DNA of 64,000 bases from an uncultured Thermoguttaceae bacterium. Its GTDB lineage: Bacteria > Planctomycetota > Planctomycetia > Pirellulales > Thermoguttaceae. A model generated the notes under the pieces. It was not told the DNA's origin. It saw only the letters and a list, made by a program, of their open reading frames with translations, and did not search any database. The stretch spans positions 62,001-126,000 of the forward strand of contig CALFBP010000011.1 of assembly GCA_937951625.1 (NCBI GenBank), written 5' to 3'. A program made the translations under genes and the position numbers. Every line of letters begins with the position of its first letter. Positions within the stretch are counted from its first letter, which is position 1. This document shows positions 50,904-60,653 of this stretch, in pieces.

Positions 50904-52823
50904 ATGACGCTCACGGATGTTCGTCCGGCAGACCAGCGGTGGAAACGACGACTGGCTGTGACGCTCAGTGGGGTGTTGTTGGTAGGCTGCTGCATTGTGA
51001 TTCGCTATTTCTGGGGGGCCGAGCTGGCCAGCGCGGGTCCTCGCGTGGCGTCTAAAACCATTCCATCGCAGCAGCCGGCGGCGCCGGTTGCCCCAGCGGC
51101 CCCGGCTCAGCCCGCAACGGCCCCGGCTCAGGCCAGGATCGTGGCCACCGTGAACAACGAGCAGATCACCCGCGAGGAACTCGCCGCCGAGTGTCTCCGC
51201 CATTACGGCAAAGAGGTTCTGGAAAGCTTGGCCAACAAATATCTGATCATTCTGGAATGCCAGCGGCGGAATATCACGGTGACCAACGAAGAAGTGAACG
51301 CCGAAATTGAGCGCATGGCCAAGCGATTCAAACTGTCGGTCGATCAGTGGTTGAAGATGCTGAAGCAAGAGCGGGGCGTCAGCGCGAAGCAGTACGCCAA
51401 CGACATCATTTGGCCAACCTTGGCCCTGCGCAAGCTTGGCGGCGAACGGCTCCAGATCACGCCTGAGGAGCTGCAAAGGGAATACGAGAGCATCTACGGG
51501 CCGTCAGTCAAGGGCCGGATCATCGTCTGCAACACGCCGCAGAAGGCCCAGCAAGTGCTGGCCGAGGCCCGAGCCAATCCGGCCGACTTCGGCAATCTGG
51601 CAAAAGATCGCTCCGACGATCCCTCGAGCGCAAGCTTGAAAGGCGTGATCCAACCGATCCGGCGTCATTCGGGCAACGACCAGATCGAGGCGATCGCTTT
51701 CAACATGAAGGACGGCGAGATTTCCGACGTGATCCCGATTGGCGGACAGTATGTCATTTTCCAGCGAGAGGCCTTGCTTCCGCCGCGCAACGTGCCCTTC
51801 CATGAAGTCCAAGGGCAACTGGAGGAATTGATCCGGGAACGGAAGCTCCGCAACGTGGCCAACGACATTTTCCGTGAATTGCAAAAGGCCGCAAAAGTGG
51901 AAAACGTGATGAACGATCCGCAACTCAGCCGCCAGATGCCGGGGGTGGCCGCGCGGATCAATGGCAGCACCATCACGCTCCGCGAGTTGGCCGATCAGTG
52001 CATTGAACGCCACGGTGAAGAAGTGCTCGAAGGGACAATCAATCGTCGCCTGATCGAGCAGGCCGTGAAAAGGAACAACATCACGATCACCGAAGAGGAC
52101 CTCGATCGGGAGATTGCCCGGGCCGCCGGCGCGATGCTGCGTCCCAAGCCCGATGGCTCGCCCGACGTCGAGCAATGGATCAAGATGGTCACGCAGCAGC
52201 AAGGCATTTCCGTCGAGGTGTATCGCCACGACTCGGTCTGGCCTTCGGTGGCCCTGCGCAAACTGGTGGCTGGGCAGGTTCGAGTGACCGATGAAGACTT
52301 GCAAAAGGGCTTCGAGGCGAACTACGGGCCCCGAGTCCGCTGCCGCGCGATCCTGATGGACAATCTGCGGCGGGCACAGCAAGTCTGGGAGATGGCTAAA
52401 AAGAACCCCACGGCCGAGTATTTCGGCGAGCTGGCTGCGCAGTATTCCATCGAGCCCGGCAGCCGGGCGCTGAAGGGCGAGGTGCCGCCCATTCAGAAAC
52501 ACAGCGGTCAGCCGCTACTGGAAAAAGAGGCATTCGCGCTGAAAAAGGGCGAGATTTCCGGCATCATCCAGTTGGAAGCCGACAAGTTCGTGATCCTCTT
52601 TTGCGAGGGACACACCGTGCCGGCCAAGGTGGAATTCGAGGCGGTTCGCGACCTGCTCTACCAAGACATCCTGGAGAAAAAGACACGGCTGGCCATGGCC
52701 GAGTATTTCGAAACCCTCCAGGAAAACGCCACCATCGACAACTACCTGGCGGGGACGACTCGCTCGCCGAAAAAGGCCTCGCCGCAGGCCACGCTGCCGG
52801 TCAAGCCAACGGCCTCCCGGTAA
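50904..52823 (+). CDS. Membrane-anchored double PpiC-type peptidyl-prolyl isomerase
   Basis: About 639 residues after AGGAGG at 50891-50896. One N-terminal TM helix (AVTLSGVLLVGCCIVIRYFW) and an Ala/Pro linker hold two copies of a SurA-like unit. Each has an N-terminal chaperone part (VATVNNEQITREELAAECLR; AARINGSTITLRELADQCIE) followed by a PpiC rotamase-like domain (ADFGNLAKDRSDDPSS; TAEYFGELAAQYSIEPGSR). The duplicated layout points to an exported foldase in the periplasm-like space. Active-site residues are not clearly those of parvulin in either copy. Confidence 0.85.
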   Translation: MTLTDVRPADQRWKRRLAVTLSGVLLVGCCIVIRYFWGAELASAGPRVASKTIPSQQPAAPVAPAAPAQPATAPAQARIVATVNNEQITREELAAECLRHYGKEVLESLANKYLIILECQRRNITVTNEEVNAEIERMAKRFKLSVDQWLKMLKQERGVSAKQYANDIIWPTLALRKLGGERLQITPEELQREYESIYGPSVKGRIIVCNTPQKAQQVLAEARANPADFGNLAKDRSDDPSSASLKGVIQPIRRHSGNDQIEAIAFNMKDGEISDVIPIGGQYVIFQREALLPPRNVPFHEVQGQLEELIRERKLRNVANDIFRELQKAAKVENVMNDPQLSRQMPGVAARINGSTITLRELADQCIERHGEEVLEGTINRRLIEQAVKRNNITITEEDLDREIARAAGAMLRPKPDGSPDVEQWIKMVTQQQGISVEVYRHDSVWPSVALRKLVAGQVRVTDEDLQKGFEANYGPRVRCRAILMDNLRRAQQVWEMAKKNPTAEYFGELAAQYSIEPGSRALKGEVPPIQKHSGQPLLEKEAFALKKGEISGIIQLEADKFVILFCEGHTVPAKVEFEAVRDLLYQDILEKKTRLAMAEYFETLQENATIDNYLAGTTRSPKKASPQATLPVKPTASR

Positions 52824-52968
52824 CGCCCACGCCGCTAATCGAGAGCCTGGTGCCAACGAGGGGCCAACGGTGGTTCCCGGCGGAGAAATTCCGCGGCACG
52901 CGCCACTCGTCACGCATGTCGGGAAGATTAGGCGAGCGAGGGCGTTCTTATCGCTTTGCGGCGTGCGC

Positions 52969-53526
52969 TCAGGGCGCCTTGTTGCCCGCGTCGTTGCCCT
53001 GGCCTGCCGGGGTTTCCCGGCCGAGCGCGCCGGCAATGTAGTTCAAGATCCGGCGCACCGAGATGATGCCTATCACTCGGCCGTCCCGAAGGATGGGGAT
53101 GTGACGGTATCCCCCGACGTCCATCTTGTGTAGGGCAAAAGCGATGCGGTCGTCGAGTTCCAACGTTTCCACCTTGGCGGTCATGAACTCGGAGACGGGA
53201 TGGTCGCGCAGCTCCGCCGCCCGGACGTTGAGTTTCAAGAGAACATCTCGCTCCGTAAAGATGCCCACCACCTTGTGGTCCGAAACCACCACGGCGCAGC
53301 CAATGTGTTGATCGACCAATTTTCGCAGCACTTCGCCAACCGGGGTGTTGGGAGCGACAAGCACCGGTTCGCGCGGGTTGAGGCGGCGGATGGGATGAAG
53401 CAACAAACGCCGCTCGACCTCGGTCGAACATTGCGGACCGGCCACCTCCACGAGCGGCTGCTCGCACACCGCGCAAAACTCTTCGCCCTCGATGTTCTCG
53501 TGGCCGCAGTCAGGGCAAACGGTCAT
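52969..53526 (-). CDS. Zinc ribbon plus twin CBS domain protein
   Basis: 185 residues. The N-terminus has a zinc ribbon (CPDCGHENIEGEEFCAVCEQ), then two CBS units (GCAVVVSDHKVVGIFTERDV; GYRHIPILRDGRVIGIISVR). The start overlaps the korB stop by ATGA. CBS pairs bind adenine nucleotides and often regulate a partner. Together with the CBS gene upstream of korA it brackets the oxidoreductase, so an energy-charge sensor for Kor is likely (inference). Confidence 0.85.
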   Translation of the reverse strand: MTVCPDCGHENIEGEEFCAVCEQPLVEVAGPQCSTEVERRLLLHPIRRLNPREPVLVAPNTPVGEVLRKLVDQHIGCAVVVSDHKVVGIFTERDVLLKLNVRAAELRDHPVSEFMTAKVETLELDDRIAFALHKMDVGGYRHIPILRDGRVIGIISVRRILNYIAGALGRETPAGQGNDAGNKAP

Positions 53527-54575
53527 TCGATCCTCCAGGTGTCTCCCTCGCGAAACAGGGCGTCCAGGTCACCGGGACCTTGCTTCTCGATCGCCATTTG
53601 AACTTGGGCGTTGAGCTGTTCATCGTAGCGAGGGCGGTCCACGGCGCGGAACACGCCGATCGGTTCCGGGAACTCGGGATAGTGCATGCGGGTCAATAAG
53701 TAGGCCAGGCTAGGCTGCGGGGCCTTTTCGTCGTGGACCAACAAATCCTTTTCAGTGATGCCGTTGCCCAAGGTCACCACTTCTGGCTCCAAACCATTCA
53801 GACGGATGCCCTTGTCGCGGTCCTTGCCGAACACCAAGGGCTTGCCGTGTTCGAGTTCCAAAGTCCATTCGGCGCGGGACTCGCGCTCCGTCGCATAGTC
53901 GAAGGCCCCGTCATTGAACACCACGCAGTTCTGATAGACTTCGACGAACGACGTGCCCCGGTGCTCGGCCGCCCGTTGGAGCACCATGCCAAGGTGCTGC
54001 GAATAGACGTCCACGGACCGAGCCACGAAGGTAGCTTCGCACCCGATGGCGACCGAGAGGATGTGGAGAGGGTGGTCGATGGTCCCCATCGGGGAGCTCT
54101 TGGTCACCTTGCCGACCAGCGAGGTCGGGGAGTACTGGCCCTTCGTCAAACCATAGATGCGGTTGTTGAACAGGATGATGTTGATATCCAGGTTGCGGCG
54201 GATGCAATGCAGCAGGTGGTTGCCGCCAATGCTCAAGCCGTCGCCGTCGCCGGTGATGACCCAGACCGACAAGTCGGGGCGCACCGCCTTCAAACCCGTG
54301 GCGATCGCCGGCGCCCGGCCGTGAATCGAGTGCATGCCATACGTTTCCAGATAGTATGGAAAGCGGCTCGAACACCCGATCCCCGAGACAAACACCAGTT
54401 TCTCCCGGGGAATCTGGAGATTGGAGAGCACCTTCTTCATCTGAGCGAGGATGGCGTAGTCGCCGCAACCGGGGCACCAACGCACGTCCTGTGAACTGGC
54501 GTAGTCGTTGGGGGTGAGTCGTTGCGGGGCGGCGGGAATGACGCTCGGAGCGGCAGTCAAAACATCGGTAGACAT
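53523..54575 (-). CDS. korB: 2-oxoacid:ferredoxin oxidoreductase, beta subunit
   Basis: About 350 residues from MSTDVLTAAPSVIPAAP. CPGCGDYAIL and IGCSSR (iron-sulfur cluster ligands), the thiamine-diphosphate motif GDGDGLSIGGNH ending near ILFNN, and NRIYGLTKGQYSPTS are all present. It binds ThDP and one [4Fe-4S] cluster and, with KorA, converts 2-oxoglutarate (or a related 2-oxoacid), CoA and oxidised ferredoxin to acyl-CoA, CO2 and reduced ferredoxin, or the reverse. 235 bases separate it from korA. Confidence 0.93.
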   Translation of the reverse strand: MSTDVLTAAPSVIPAAPQRLTPNDYASSQDVRWCPGCGDYAILAQMKKVLSNLQIPREKLVFVSGIGCSSRFPYYLETYGMHSIHGRAPAIATGLKAVRPDLSVWVITGDGDGLSIGGNHLLHCIRRNLDINIILFNNRIYGLTKGQYSPTSLVGKVTKSSPMGTIDHPLHILSVAIGCEATFVARSVDVYSQHLGMVLQRAAEHRGTSFVEVYQNCVVFNDGAFDYATERESRAEWTLELEHGKPLVFGKDRDKGIRLNGLEPEVVTLGNGITEKDLLVHDEKAPQPSLAYLLTRMHYPEFPEPIGVFRAVDRPRYDEQLNAQVQMAIEKQGPGDLDALFREGDTWRIE

Positions 54576-54717
54576 AGGAAGCCTTCTTTTCAAGAAAAAC
54601 TCAAAGGCCGTTGGCTCGCCGACGCAGTCCGGCCCGGCGGTAGACGGGACAACCCGAGGCGTCGCATTTGCTTGACGCCGGGAAAAGCTCGCTAAGCCGA
54701 GCCATGCGCGGCTCGCA

Positions 54718-54757
54718 CCCGCTACCGTGGCGTCCCAACCTCAGGCGTGGTAGCGGG
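54718..54757. other. Hairpin between korA and korB
   Basis: CCCGCTACC and GGTAGCGGG, perfect 9-bp arms around 22 bases, inside the 235-base gap between the two subunit genes. It could balance subunit expression or be another small repeat; I cannot decide. Confidence 0.5.
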
Positions 54758-54810
54758 AGGTCGCAACATGTTTTCCTCGTCAACTAGACAAACTCGTCGT
54801 TCTCCGGGTT

Positions 54811-56682
54811 TTACAGCAAATTTTCAATGGCCTCGACGACCTCGCGCACCGCGAAGGGGCGGCCGGTGGTCTTGTTCAAACCGACGGCGTCGATAAGAAA
54901 TTCGGCCCGCAGCAGCTTGCGCAATTGGCCAGCGTTCAGCTCTGGCACGAGTACGCGATCGTACCGCGCGAGGATGTGGGAAAGGTTTGCTGGCAAGGGA
55001 TTCAGGTAACGGAGATGGGCGTGGGCCACCGGCTGGCCATTTTGCCAGAGGAGGCGGACGGCGGTTGCCAGGGCCCCGTAGGTGCCTCCCCAGCCCAGCA
55101 CCAAAACCCCTCCCTCGCTCGGTCCTTCCACCTCCAAGGGCGCAAGCTCCTTGGCGATGCCAGCGATTTTCTTCGCCCTGAGGTCGACCATGTGTTGATG
55201 GTTTTGGGGGTCGTAACTCACGGCCCCGGTCACGTCTTGCTTTTCCAGACCGCCGAGGCGGTGCATCAAGCCGGGCGTGCCTGGCACGGCCCAAGGCCGG
55301 GCCAAACGGCTATTCCGCGCGTAAGGTTGGAAGGGCTTGCCGTCTGACGCCGCGGACGGGTGTTCCACTTCGATGGGTGGCAACTCGCTCATCGAGGGGA
55401 TTCTCCACGGTTCAGAGCCGTTGGCCAGATAGGCGTCGCTGAGCAAGATGACCGGCGTCATGTAGCGCACGGCGATCCGCCATGCCTCGAGGGCAATGTC
55501 GAAGCAGTCGGCGGGCGTGGAAGCCGCCAAGACGGGCAACGGACACTCCCCGTGGCGGCCAAACATGGCCTGGAGCAAATCGGCCTGCTCGGTCTTGGTG
55601 GGCATTCCCGTGCTCGGCCCGGCGCGTTGCACGTCGATGATCAACAGTGGCAGCTCGGTCATCACCGCCAAGCCAATCCCTTCCGACTTCAGCGACAGGC
55701 CGGGCCCGCTCGTCCCGGTCACCCCCATCGCCCCGCCGAAGGCCGCGCCGATGGCCGCCGTGACCGCGGCGATCTCGTCTTCGGCCTGGAACGTGCGCAC
55801 GCCGAAGTTCTTTCGTCGGGCCAATTCGTGGAGGATGTCGCTTGCGGGGGTGATGGGATAGGAAGCATAGAACAGATCGCATCGACTCAATTTTGCCGCC
55901 GCCATCAACCCCCAGGCCAACGCCTGATTGCCCGTGATGTTGCGGTACAGGCCCGGCGGCAGTCGTGCGGGATCCACCGAGTAACGATGCGCAAAGGCCT
56001 CGGTGGTCTCGCCGTAGTTATAGCCCGCCAACAAGGCGCGGCGGTTGGCCTCAGCAATGTCGGGACGGCGGCCGAACTTATCGATGATGAATCGGAGCGT
56101 GGGTTCCAGGGGCCGATCGTACAGCCAGAAGATCAATCCCATCGCAAAAAAGTTGCGGCAGCGGTCGGCTTCCTTGGTGCTGAGCCCTAACTCCTTGACT
56201 GCCAAACGCGTCAGCCGAGTGATGTCAACGCGGAAGACCTGGTAGCCATCTACCGTCCCATCCTCCAATGGATTGCTATTGCACCCGGCGATCTGCAAAT
56301 CCCGCTTGGTGAAGCTGTCGTTGTCGACCACCAGGATCCCGCCTGGAACCAAGTCCTGAATGTTCGTGACCAAGGCAGCGGGGTTCATCGCCACCAGAGC
56401 ATCAACCTGGTCGCCGGGCGTGAAGATACGCTTGCTTGCGAAATGGATTTGAAAGCCACTGACCCCCGCTCTAGTGCCCCGCGGGGCGCGGATCTCGGCG
56501 GGAAAATCAGGAAAGGTGGCCACGTCATTTCCCACCAAGGCCGACGTATTCGTCAGTTGGCTGCCCGCCAACTGCATCCCATCACCTGAGTCCCCACAAA
56601 ATCGAACCGTGGCGGATTCTAGCTCCACTACCGCTTTGTGGGGGGCGGTGCTGATCACGGTGCTCGCTTGAGAGTCGCCCAT
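54811..56682 (-). CDS. korA: 2-oxoacid:ferredoxin oxidoreductase, fused gamma-alpha subunit
   Basis: 623 residues. The gamma domain comes first (VRFCGDSGDGMQLAGSQLTN, then FPDFPAEIRAPRGTRAGVSG); the pyrimidine-binding domain follows (YPITPASDILHELARRKNFG, GVTGTSGPGLSLKSEGIGLA). The alpha domain ends at ALATAVRLLW and VPELNAGQL, which binds the cofactor. This is the usual 2-oxoglutarate:ferredoxin type fusion. The CBS-protein gene lies 8 bases upstream. Confidence 0.93.
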   Translation of the reverse strand: MGDSQASTVISTAPHKAVVELESATVRFCGDSGDGMQLAGSQLTNTSALVGNDVATFPDFPAEIRAPRGTRAGVSGFQIHFASKRIFTPGDQVDALVAMNPAALVTNIQDLVPGGILVVDNDSFTKRDLQIAGCNSNPLEDGTVDGYQVFRVDITRLTRLAVKELGLSTKEADRCRNFFAMGLIFWLYDRPLEPTLRFIIDKFGRRPDIAEANRRALLAGYNYGETTEAFAHRYSVDPARLPPGLYRNITGNQALAWGLMAAAKLSRCDLFYASYPITPASDILHELARRKNFGVRTFQAEDEIAAVTAAIGAAFGGAMGVTGTSGPGLSLKSEGIGLAVMTELPLLIIDVQRAGPSTGMPTKTEQADLLQAMFGRHGECPLPVLAASTPADCFDIALEAWRIAVRYMTPVILLSDAYLANGSEPWRIPSMSELPPIEVEHPSAASDGKPFQPYARNSRLARPWAVPGTPGLMHRLGGLEKQDVTGAVSYDPQNHQHMVDLRAKKIAGIAKELAPLEVEGPSEGGVLVLGWGGTYGALATAVRLLWQNGQPVAHAHLRYLNPLPANLSHILARYDRVLVPELNAGQLRKLLRAEFLIDAVGLNKTTGRPFAVREVVEAIENLL

Positions 56683-56690
56683 GGTTGCGT

Positions 56691-57155
56691 TTAGGGTCCT
56701 TCACGCTGGTGCATTGCCGGTTTAGCGACGGGGGGTAGGTTGTAGACCGCCGAGGGGAAATGGTCCACCAGCCAGTGGATCAACCCCGATGCGTCCAAAA
56801 GCCCCGTAGGCCGACCCCGGTCGTCCACGATCGGCAAACGCCGATAGCCGTTACTGGACATTTTGCTGATCGCAGTTTCGACAGAGTCCGTTTGGCGGAC
56901 CGTCACCGGATTGCTCGCCATGAATTCGCGGATCGGGGCGTTCAGATCCCCGTCGGATGCCAGGAGTCGCAAGGCGTCGCGCTCCGTGAAGATTCCTACC
57001 AGACGATCCCCTTCGCAGACGAGGACCGCGCTGCGGCCGATCTCTTGCAACCGTTCTAATGCAGACCGCACCGGCGTATCGATTTGGACGCAGACTGGTT
57101 GGAGCGGCGAAGCTTGAAGGACGGTTTCCGTGTGCAGGTCGCTGCCGAGGTTCAT
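56691..57155 (-). CDS. Twin CBS domain protein
   Basis: About 154 residues from MNLGSDLHTETVLQASP; a TTG start at 57224 would add 23 residues. Two CBS units (GRSAVLVCEGDRLVGIFTER; GYRRLPIVDDRGRPTGLLDA). It starts the kor operon 8 bases before korA and lacks the zinc ribbon of its partner at the other end of the cluster. Probable nucleotide-sensing regulator. Confidence 0.85.
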   Translation of the reverse strand: MNLGSDLHTETVLQASPLQPVCVQIDTPVRSALERLQEIGRSAVLVCEGDRLVGIFTERDALRLLASDGDLNAPIREFMASNPVTVRQTDSVETAISKMSSNGYRRLPIVDDRGRPTGLLDASGLIHWLVDHFPSAVYNLPPVAKPAMHQREGP

Positions 57156-57273
57156 GGGTCCGGGTCCGGTGCCTTGCCCCAACGAAAAGTGTATCCGTTT
57201 TATGATGTCGAGTGAATTACTCAAATCGTGGGGGACGATTCAAGTCTACGACGTAATCACCAATGCCAAGGCG

Positions 57274-60200
57274 TTATTCCAGCGTGGGCCGGGCGATCAG
57301 GCCAAGCAGTTGGGCCTCACCACCCTCCTTTTCGTACACCCCATAAAACATTGAGCAGCAATCCAGCCATAAGGTGATGCGGTGAAATTCCTCTTCGGAC
57401 AGTTTCACGTCGTAGTGGCCTTCTTCCAGAATCTTCGTAAGCTTCGCCGCCCGCGCTCCAAACTGGCCAGGATACGTGCGAAGATTGTTGCCGTAATCCG
57501 TGAAAGCGAAGGGCAAGAGGCTGTTGTACGAGGCATACCACTTGCGTTGAATTGGCTCGCGGGCAAGATTGATCGGCTTTTTGGGGTGCTCGGCGTGACA
57601 TTTGACGCAATGGCGGTCGAGCACGGGCTGGACGAGGCGCGGGTAGCTGAAGGGGGCGGAGCCATCCACGTCGGGTTGTATCGGCGAGGGCGGGCGGAGC
57701 GTGGCCAGGGCGCGCGGGCCGCTAGCCGTCGGGGCACGGTGCGAAGGCTCGTGGCACCCCTGACAAACAAGATGCTCCCCCTTTTGTAAGTACGTCGCTG
57801 ACCGCATCGACTGCACCGCCATACCTCGTTCGTCCAATGCTTGGAAAAACAACTCGCGGTTGGCCGGCACCGTGAAATGGGCCGATCCGTCTTCCTCGAC
57901 CGGAACTGTGCCCAAAACATGGCGGACCGGGACGACCGAGTCGCCAGCTAAGGCGATTCGGGCCCCGGTCTCGTGGGGCGGTCCGCCCGAGGGAACCGAC
58001 ATCGGCAGCAGTTGCAGCACGCGCAGGCCTTTGATCTTCGTGCCCGGCGGCCAAGGCTGACGTGCGTTGTAAACATTGAGCACCGTGAGGGTCGCTTGGC
58101 CTGGCTGATCGGGGGGAACGCCCGTGCCCGGCGCATCGCGGAACGGCTGAACCACGCTCGGCGAGGCCGGCGGCTTGGGCCGCGGCTTGAGTGGAATTGG
58201 GTTTTGGCAGGCAATCTCCGGATCGCGGTATATCAGTTCCTTGTTGCCCCAAGAGTCGATGAGATAGATTCCGTAATTTCCCCGGTCTTCCCGGCCCCCT
58301 TGGAAGCCAGCTTCAGGCGTCATTCCGGGGTCGTAGACGGCCAGGTAATAATCCTCGCTCAACGGCCAGGGGGTACCGTAGGCTTGGGCCCCGCCTTGAC
58401 TTTCGGGAAAGCCCACGTCCGGGGTGAGTCGCTTGACCGGACCCATCGCATCGTCGTCCGGCGTCTGCGGATCGACGAGGATCAGCGAGCCGAACGCCTG
58501 TCCGTGGTGCGGCGCCGCCGTGGCCACAAACTTGCGCGAGTTGGGAATCGCGCGGCAGTCAAGTTCCATGTCCGGCCGGGACTGCCGCGGAGCGAAATTC
58601 CCATGCACCGCACGCGCGTCGCGCCCGTCCAACGAGGTAATCCACGGATGATGGGCCGTGCATCCGAAACGATCCACGTAATCCCATCGAGTGTAAAGAA
58701 TCCGTCCGTCGTGGGTCACGCTGGGGTGCCATTCGTTCGTCTCATGGACGCTCAGGGCGGTTATGTCGCTGCCGTCGGCCGCCATGTCGTACAACGTGTA
58801 GGTCGGACACACCCGGCCGCAACGCAAATAGCCTCCCCGTCGCTCGCTGATGAAGGCGATCCGACCGTTGGGCAGAAAGCAGGGGTCGAAATCGTTCCAA
58901 GTCCCGTCGGTCAATTGCTCCAGCCCGCTGCCGTCCACATTCACCTTGAAAATGTGGTAACAGCGGCCCTCGTGCCAGTGTCCTTGCTGGGGGTCGGTAT
59001 GGTGTCGGTGGCTCTTGTCGCCCGTGCACTCGACGTAGGCGAAGAGGACCGTCTTGGCATCAAAGGACAGCTCGGGCGAGAGGAACGAACCACCATCGTG
59101 GTCCGGCCCGTGCAGATTACCCACCCCGTCGTAGGACAGCTCCGGTGGCACGTTCCCACCACCGGTCAACTTCTGCCCTTTGAGGCGTCCCCGCTCAACC
59201 ACCGAATTCGCCAGAAGGTTGCGGACCTTCGGCTGGGGCCCGAACGGATCGCTCAGGACGAATAGCCCTCCGCCTGGTCGGGCCGTGATCCCGTAATATT
59301 GGTCGCACATGTGGCTGTAAATCGAGCGGTGCCGCTTCAGGAACAAAATCTCGTTGAAGTCCAATAAGGGATTTTTGAACGCGATCTTCCGCCGCACGGC
59401 ACAAACCTTACGGAACAGAACCAAACGGGCGTCCGTGTCCGTGACGGGAATGTTAACGTTCTCAGCCTTCAAGCGATCCAGTTCGGCCTCTTCCTCGACG
59501 AGGTCCTGCGAGGGACCGATCCCTTGTCCCCCACGTGAAGCCAGCAACCTCTTCACATCCTCCAGCAAGGCGGCGGTCCGCCGGACCACCACGTCGACGG
59601 GATCTCGATCCGAAGCCAGAATCAGGGCCTCGGGCCGGAAAGTCTCGGCAGCGACGCGTTCGAAGTGGGCCCGGTTGCGGAGGTCGTAACGGAGTAGGGT
59701 GAACTGCACATCCAGCTCATCCATGGGCGAGCCGTCCGGCTTGCGGAATCGCTCTTTTGGCGAGGGCGCGGCTCGGAACCGCACGCCGTCGACCAATAGC
59801 CGCAATTCCGCGATCGAGGTCCATGGTCGGCCCGCCACTTCGGTCAGCGCCCTCAGCCGCAAGTAACGCCCCTGCCGTGGCTCTGGAAACCGCACCACGT
59901 TTTCGGCGTTTGCGTGGGCAAACTTGCCCACGACTACCGGCTTGCCGAGGTTCTTTGGATCATTCCCGACATAGCACTCGTACTGACCGATCGTGCCGTT
60001 GCCCCCGCCTCGCCGGGGCAGATACGCAAATCCATCGACCGTGTAGGAGGAGCCCAAATCGACCAGAATTTCGTGCGGTGGCGGGGTTTCGTCGAAGTGG
60101 AAGTCGGTATGCCACATGGTTTCCGGGTTGCCATCCATGGCACGAAACCCCTCGTAGCCCGGCGATTCGCTATCGACTTCAACCTTCACGGTCACCACCC

Positions 60201-60276
60201 GGTCGGCCCCGCTCGCAACGGCGGACAACCCGAGCAAGGTCAGCGCCAGTCCGGCAACAGCGATGTTCTTATGCAT
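57274..60276 (-). CDS. Secreted HzsA-like propeller protein with CxxCH motifs and a discoidin domain
   Basis: About 1,000 residues; MHKNIAVAGLALTLLGLSAV is a signal peptide. An F5/8-type domain lies at about 30-150 (AMDGNPETMWHTDFHF, ILVDLGSS). A long middle part resembles the hydrazine-synthase alpha/TolB propeller family (FSPELSFDAKTVLFAYVECT as FLSPELSFDAKTVLFAYVEC, ISERRGGYLRCGR, YTRWDYVDR). Near the end two heme motifs follow, CQGCHEPSH and CVKCHAEH. The protein is common in planctomycetes that do not make hydrazine, so anammox is not implied. An exported electron-transfer or substrate-oxidising role is likely. Confidence 0.75.
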   Translation of the reverse strand: MHKNIAVAGLALTLLGLSAVASGADRVVTVKVEVDSESPGYEGFRAMDGNPETMWHTDFHFDETPPPHEILVDLGSSYTVDGFAYLPRRGGGNGTIGQYECYVGNDPKNLGKPVVVGKFAHANAENVVRFPEPRQGRYLRLRALTEVAGRPWTSIAELRLLVDGVRFRAAPSPKERFRKPDGSPMDELDVQFTLLRYDLRNRAHFERVAAETFRPEALILASDRDPVDVVVRRTAALLEDVKRLLASRGGQGIGPSQDLVEEEAELDRLKAENVNIPVTDTDARLVLFRKVCAVRRKIAFKNPLLDFNEILFLKRHRSIYSHMCDQYYGITARPGGGLFVLSDPFGPQPKVRNLLANSVVERGRLKGQKLTGGGNVPPELSYDGVGNLHGPDHDGGSFLSPELSFDAKTVLFAYVECTGDKSHRHHTDPQQGHWHEGRCYHIFKVNVDGSGLEQLTDGTWNDFDPCFLPNGRIAFISERRGGYLRCGRVCPTYTLYDMAADGSDITALSVHETNEWHPSVTHDGRILYTRWDYVDRFGCTAHHPWITSLDGRDARAVHGNFAPRQSRPDMELDCRAIPNSRKFVATAAPHHGQAFGSLILVDPQTPDDDAMGPVKRLTPDVGFPESQGGAQAYGTPWPLSEDYYLAVYDPGMTPEAGFQGGREDRGNYGIYLIDSWGNKELIYRDPEIACQNPIPLKPRPKPPASPSVVQPFRDAPGTGVPPDQPGQATLTVLNVYNARQPWPPGTKIKGLRVLQLLPMSVPSGGPPHETGARIALAGDSVVPVRHVLGTVPVEEDGSAHFTVPANRELFFQALDERGMAVQSMRSATYLQKGEHLVCQGCHEPSHRAPTASGPRALATLRPPSPIQPDVDGSAPFSYPRLVQPVLDRHCVKCHAEHPKKPINLAREPIQRKWYASYNSLLPFAFTDYGNNLRTYPGQFGARAAKLTKILEEGHYDVKLSEEEFHRITLWLDCCSMFYGVYEKEGGEAQLLGLIARPTLE

Positions 60277-60653
60277 TGCGGTCTCCTTATCGGATAGGAA
60301 GCAGTATTGGCAGGACGGCCCTGGAGAGACGGAGAAAGCCCCCGACCTTGTTGCGGGGTGGCATTCAGTATACACCTCGTGTAGGTGGAAACGACATACG
60401 GTTGCAAAAAAATGGATCGTTCGGTGCGGGACGCGGGCCGCACCTGCTTGCCCCGGCTCCGATTTCAACAGACCTCAATCTATCCAATTTGCGCGGCTTG
60501 CCTCAAAGGTCGATTCTCCGCAAACGTGCATTGACAGGGGCGGCCTTTCTTGAGTAAAAACCGCCGACTTTTCCTCGACACCTCGCGGCCTTTTGGCCAG
60601 GCGGCGAAAGTTTCCATTGCTCGAGCCTGGCCGAGGTCCTTTTCCTATCCGCC
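60277..60653. other. Divergent intergenic region
   Basis: About 375 bases between the HzsA-like gene and the TPR gene; should hold two divergent promoters. No clear gene, hairpin or sigma-54 site was seen. Confidence 0.4.

Noticed and set aside
54601..54783. 60-codon Cys-containing frame between korA and korB
   Set aside because: It spans a hairpin and has no ribosome site or homology; the gap is treated as noncoding.
57274..60276. Reading the HzsA-like gene as evidence for anammox
   Set aside because: No HzsB/C or hydrazine dehydrogenase genes nearby, and this family is widespread in non-anammox planctomycetes.
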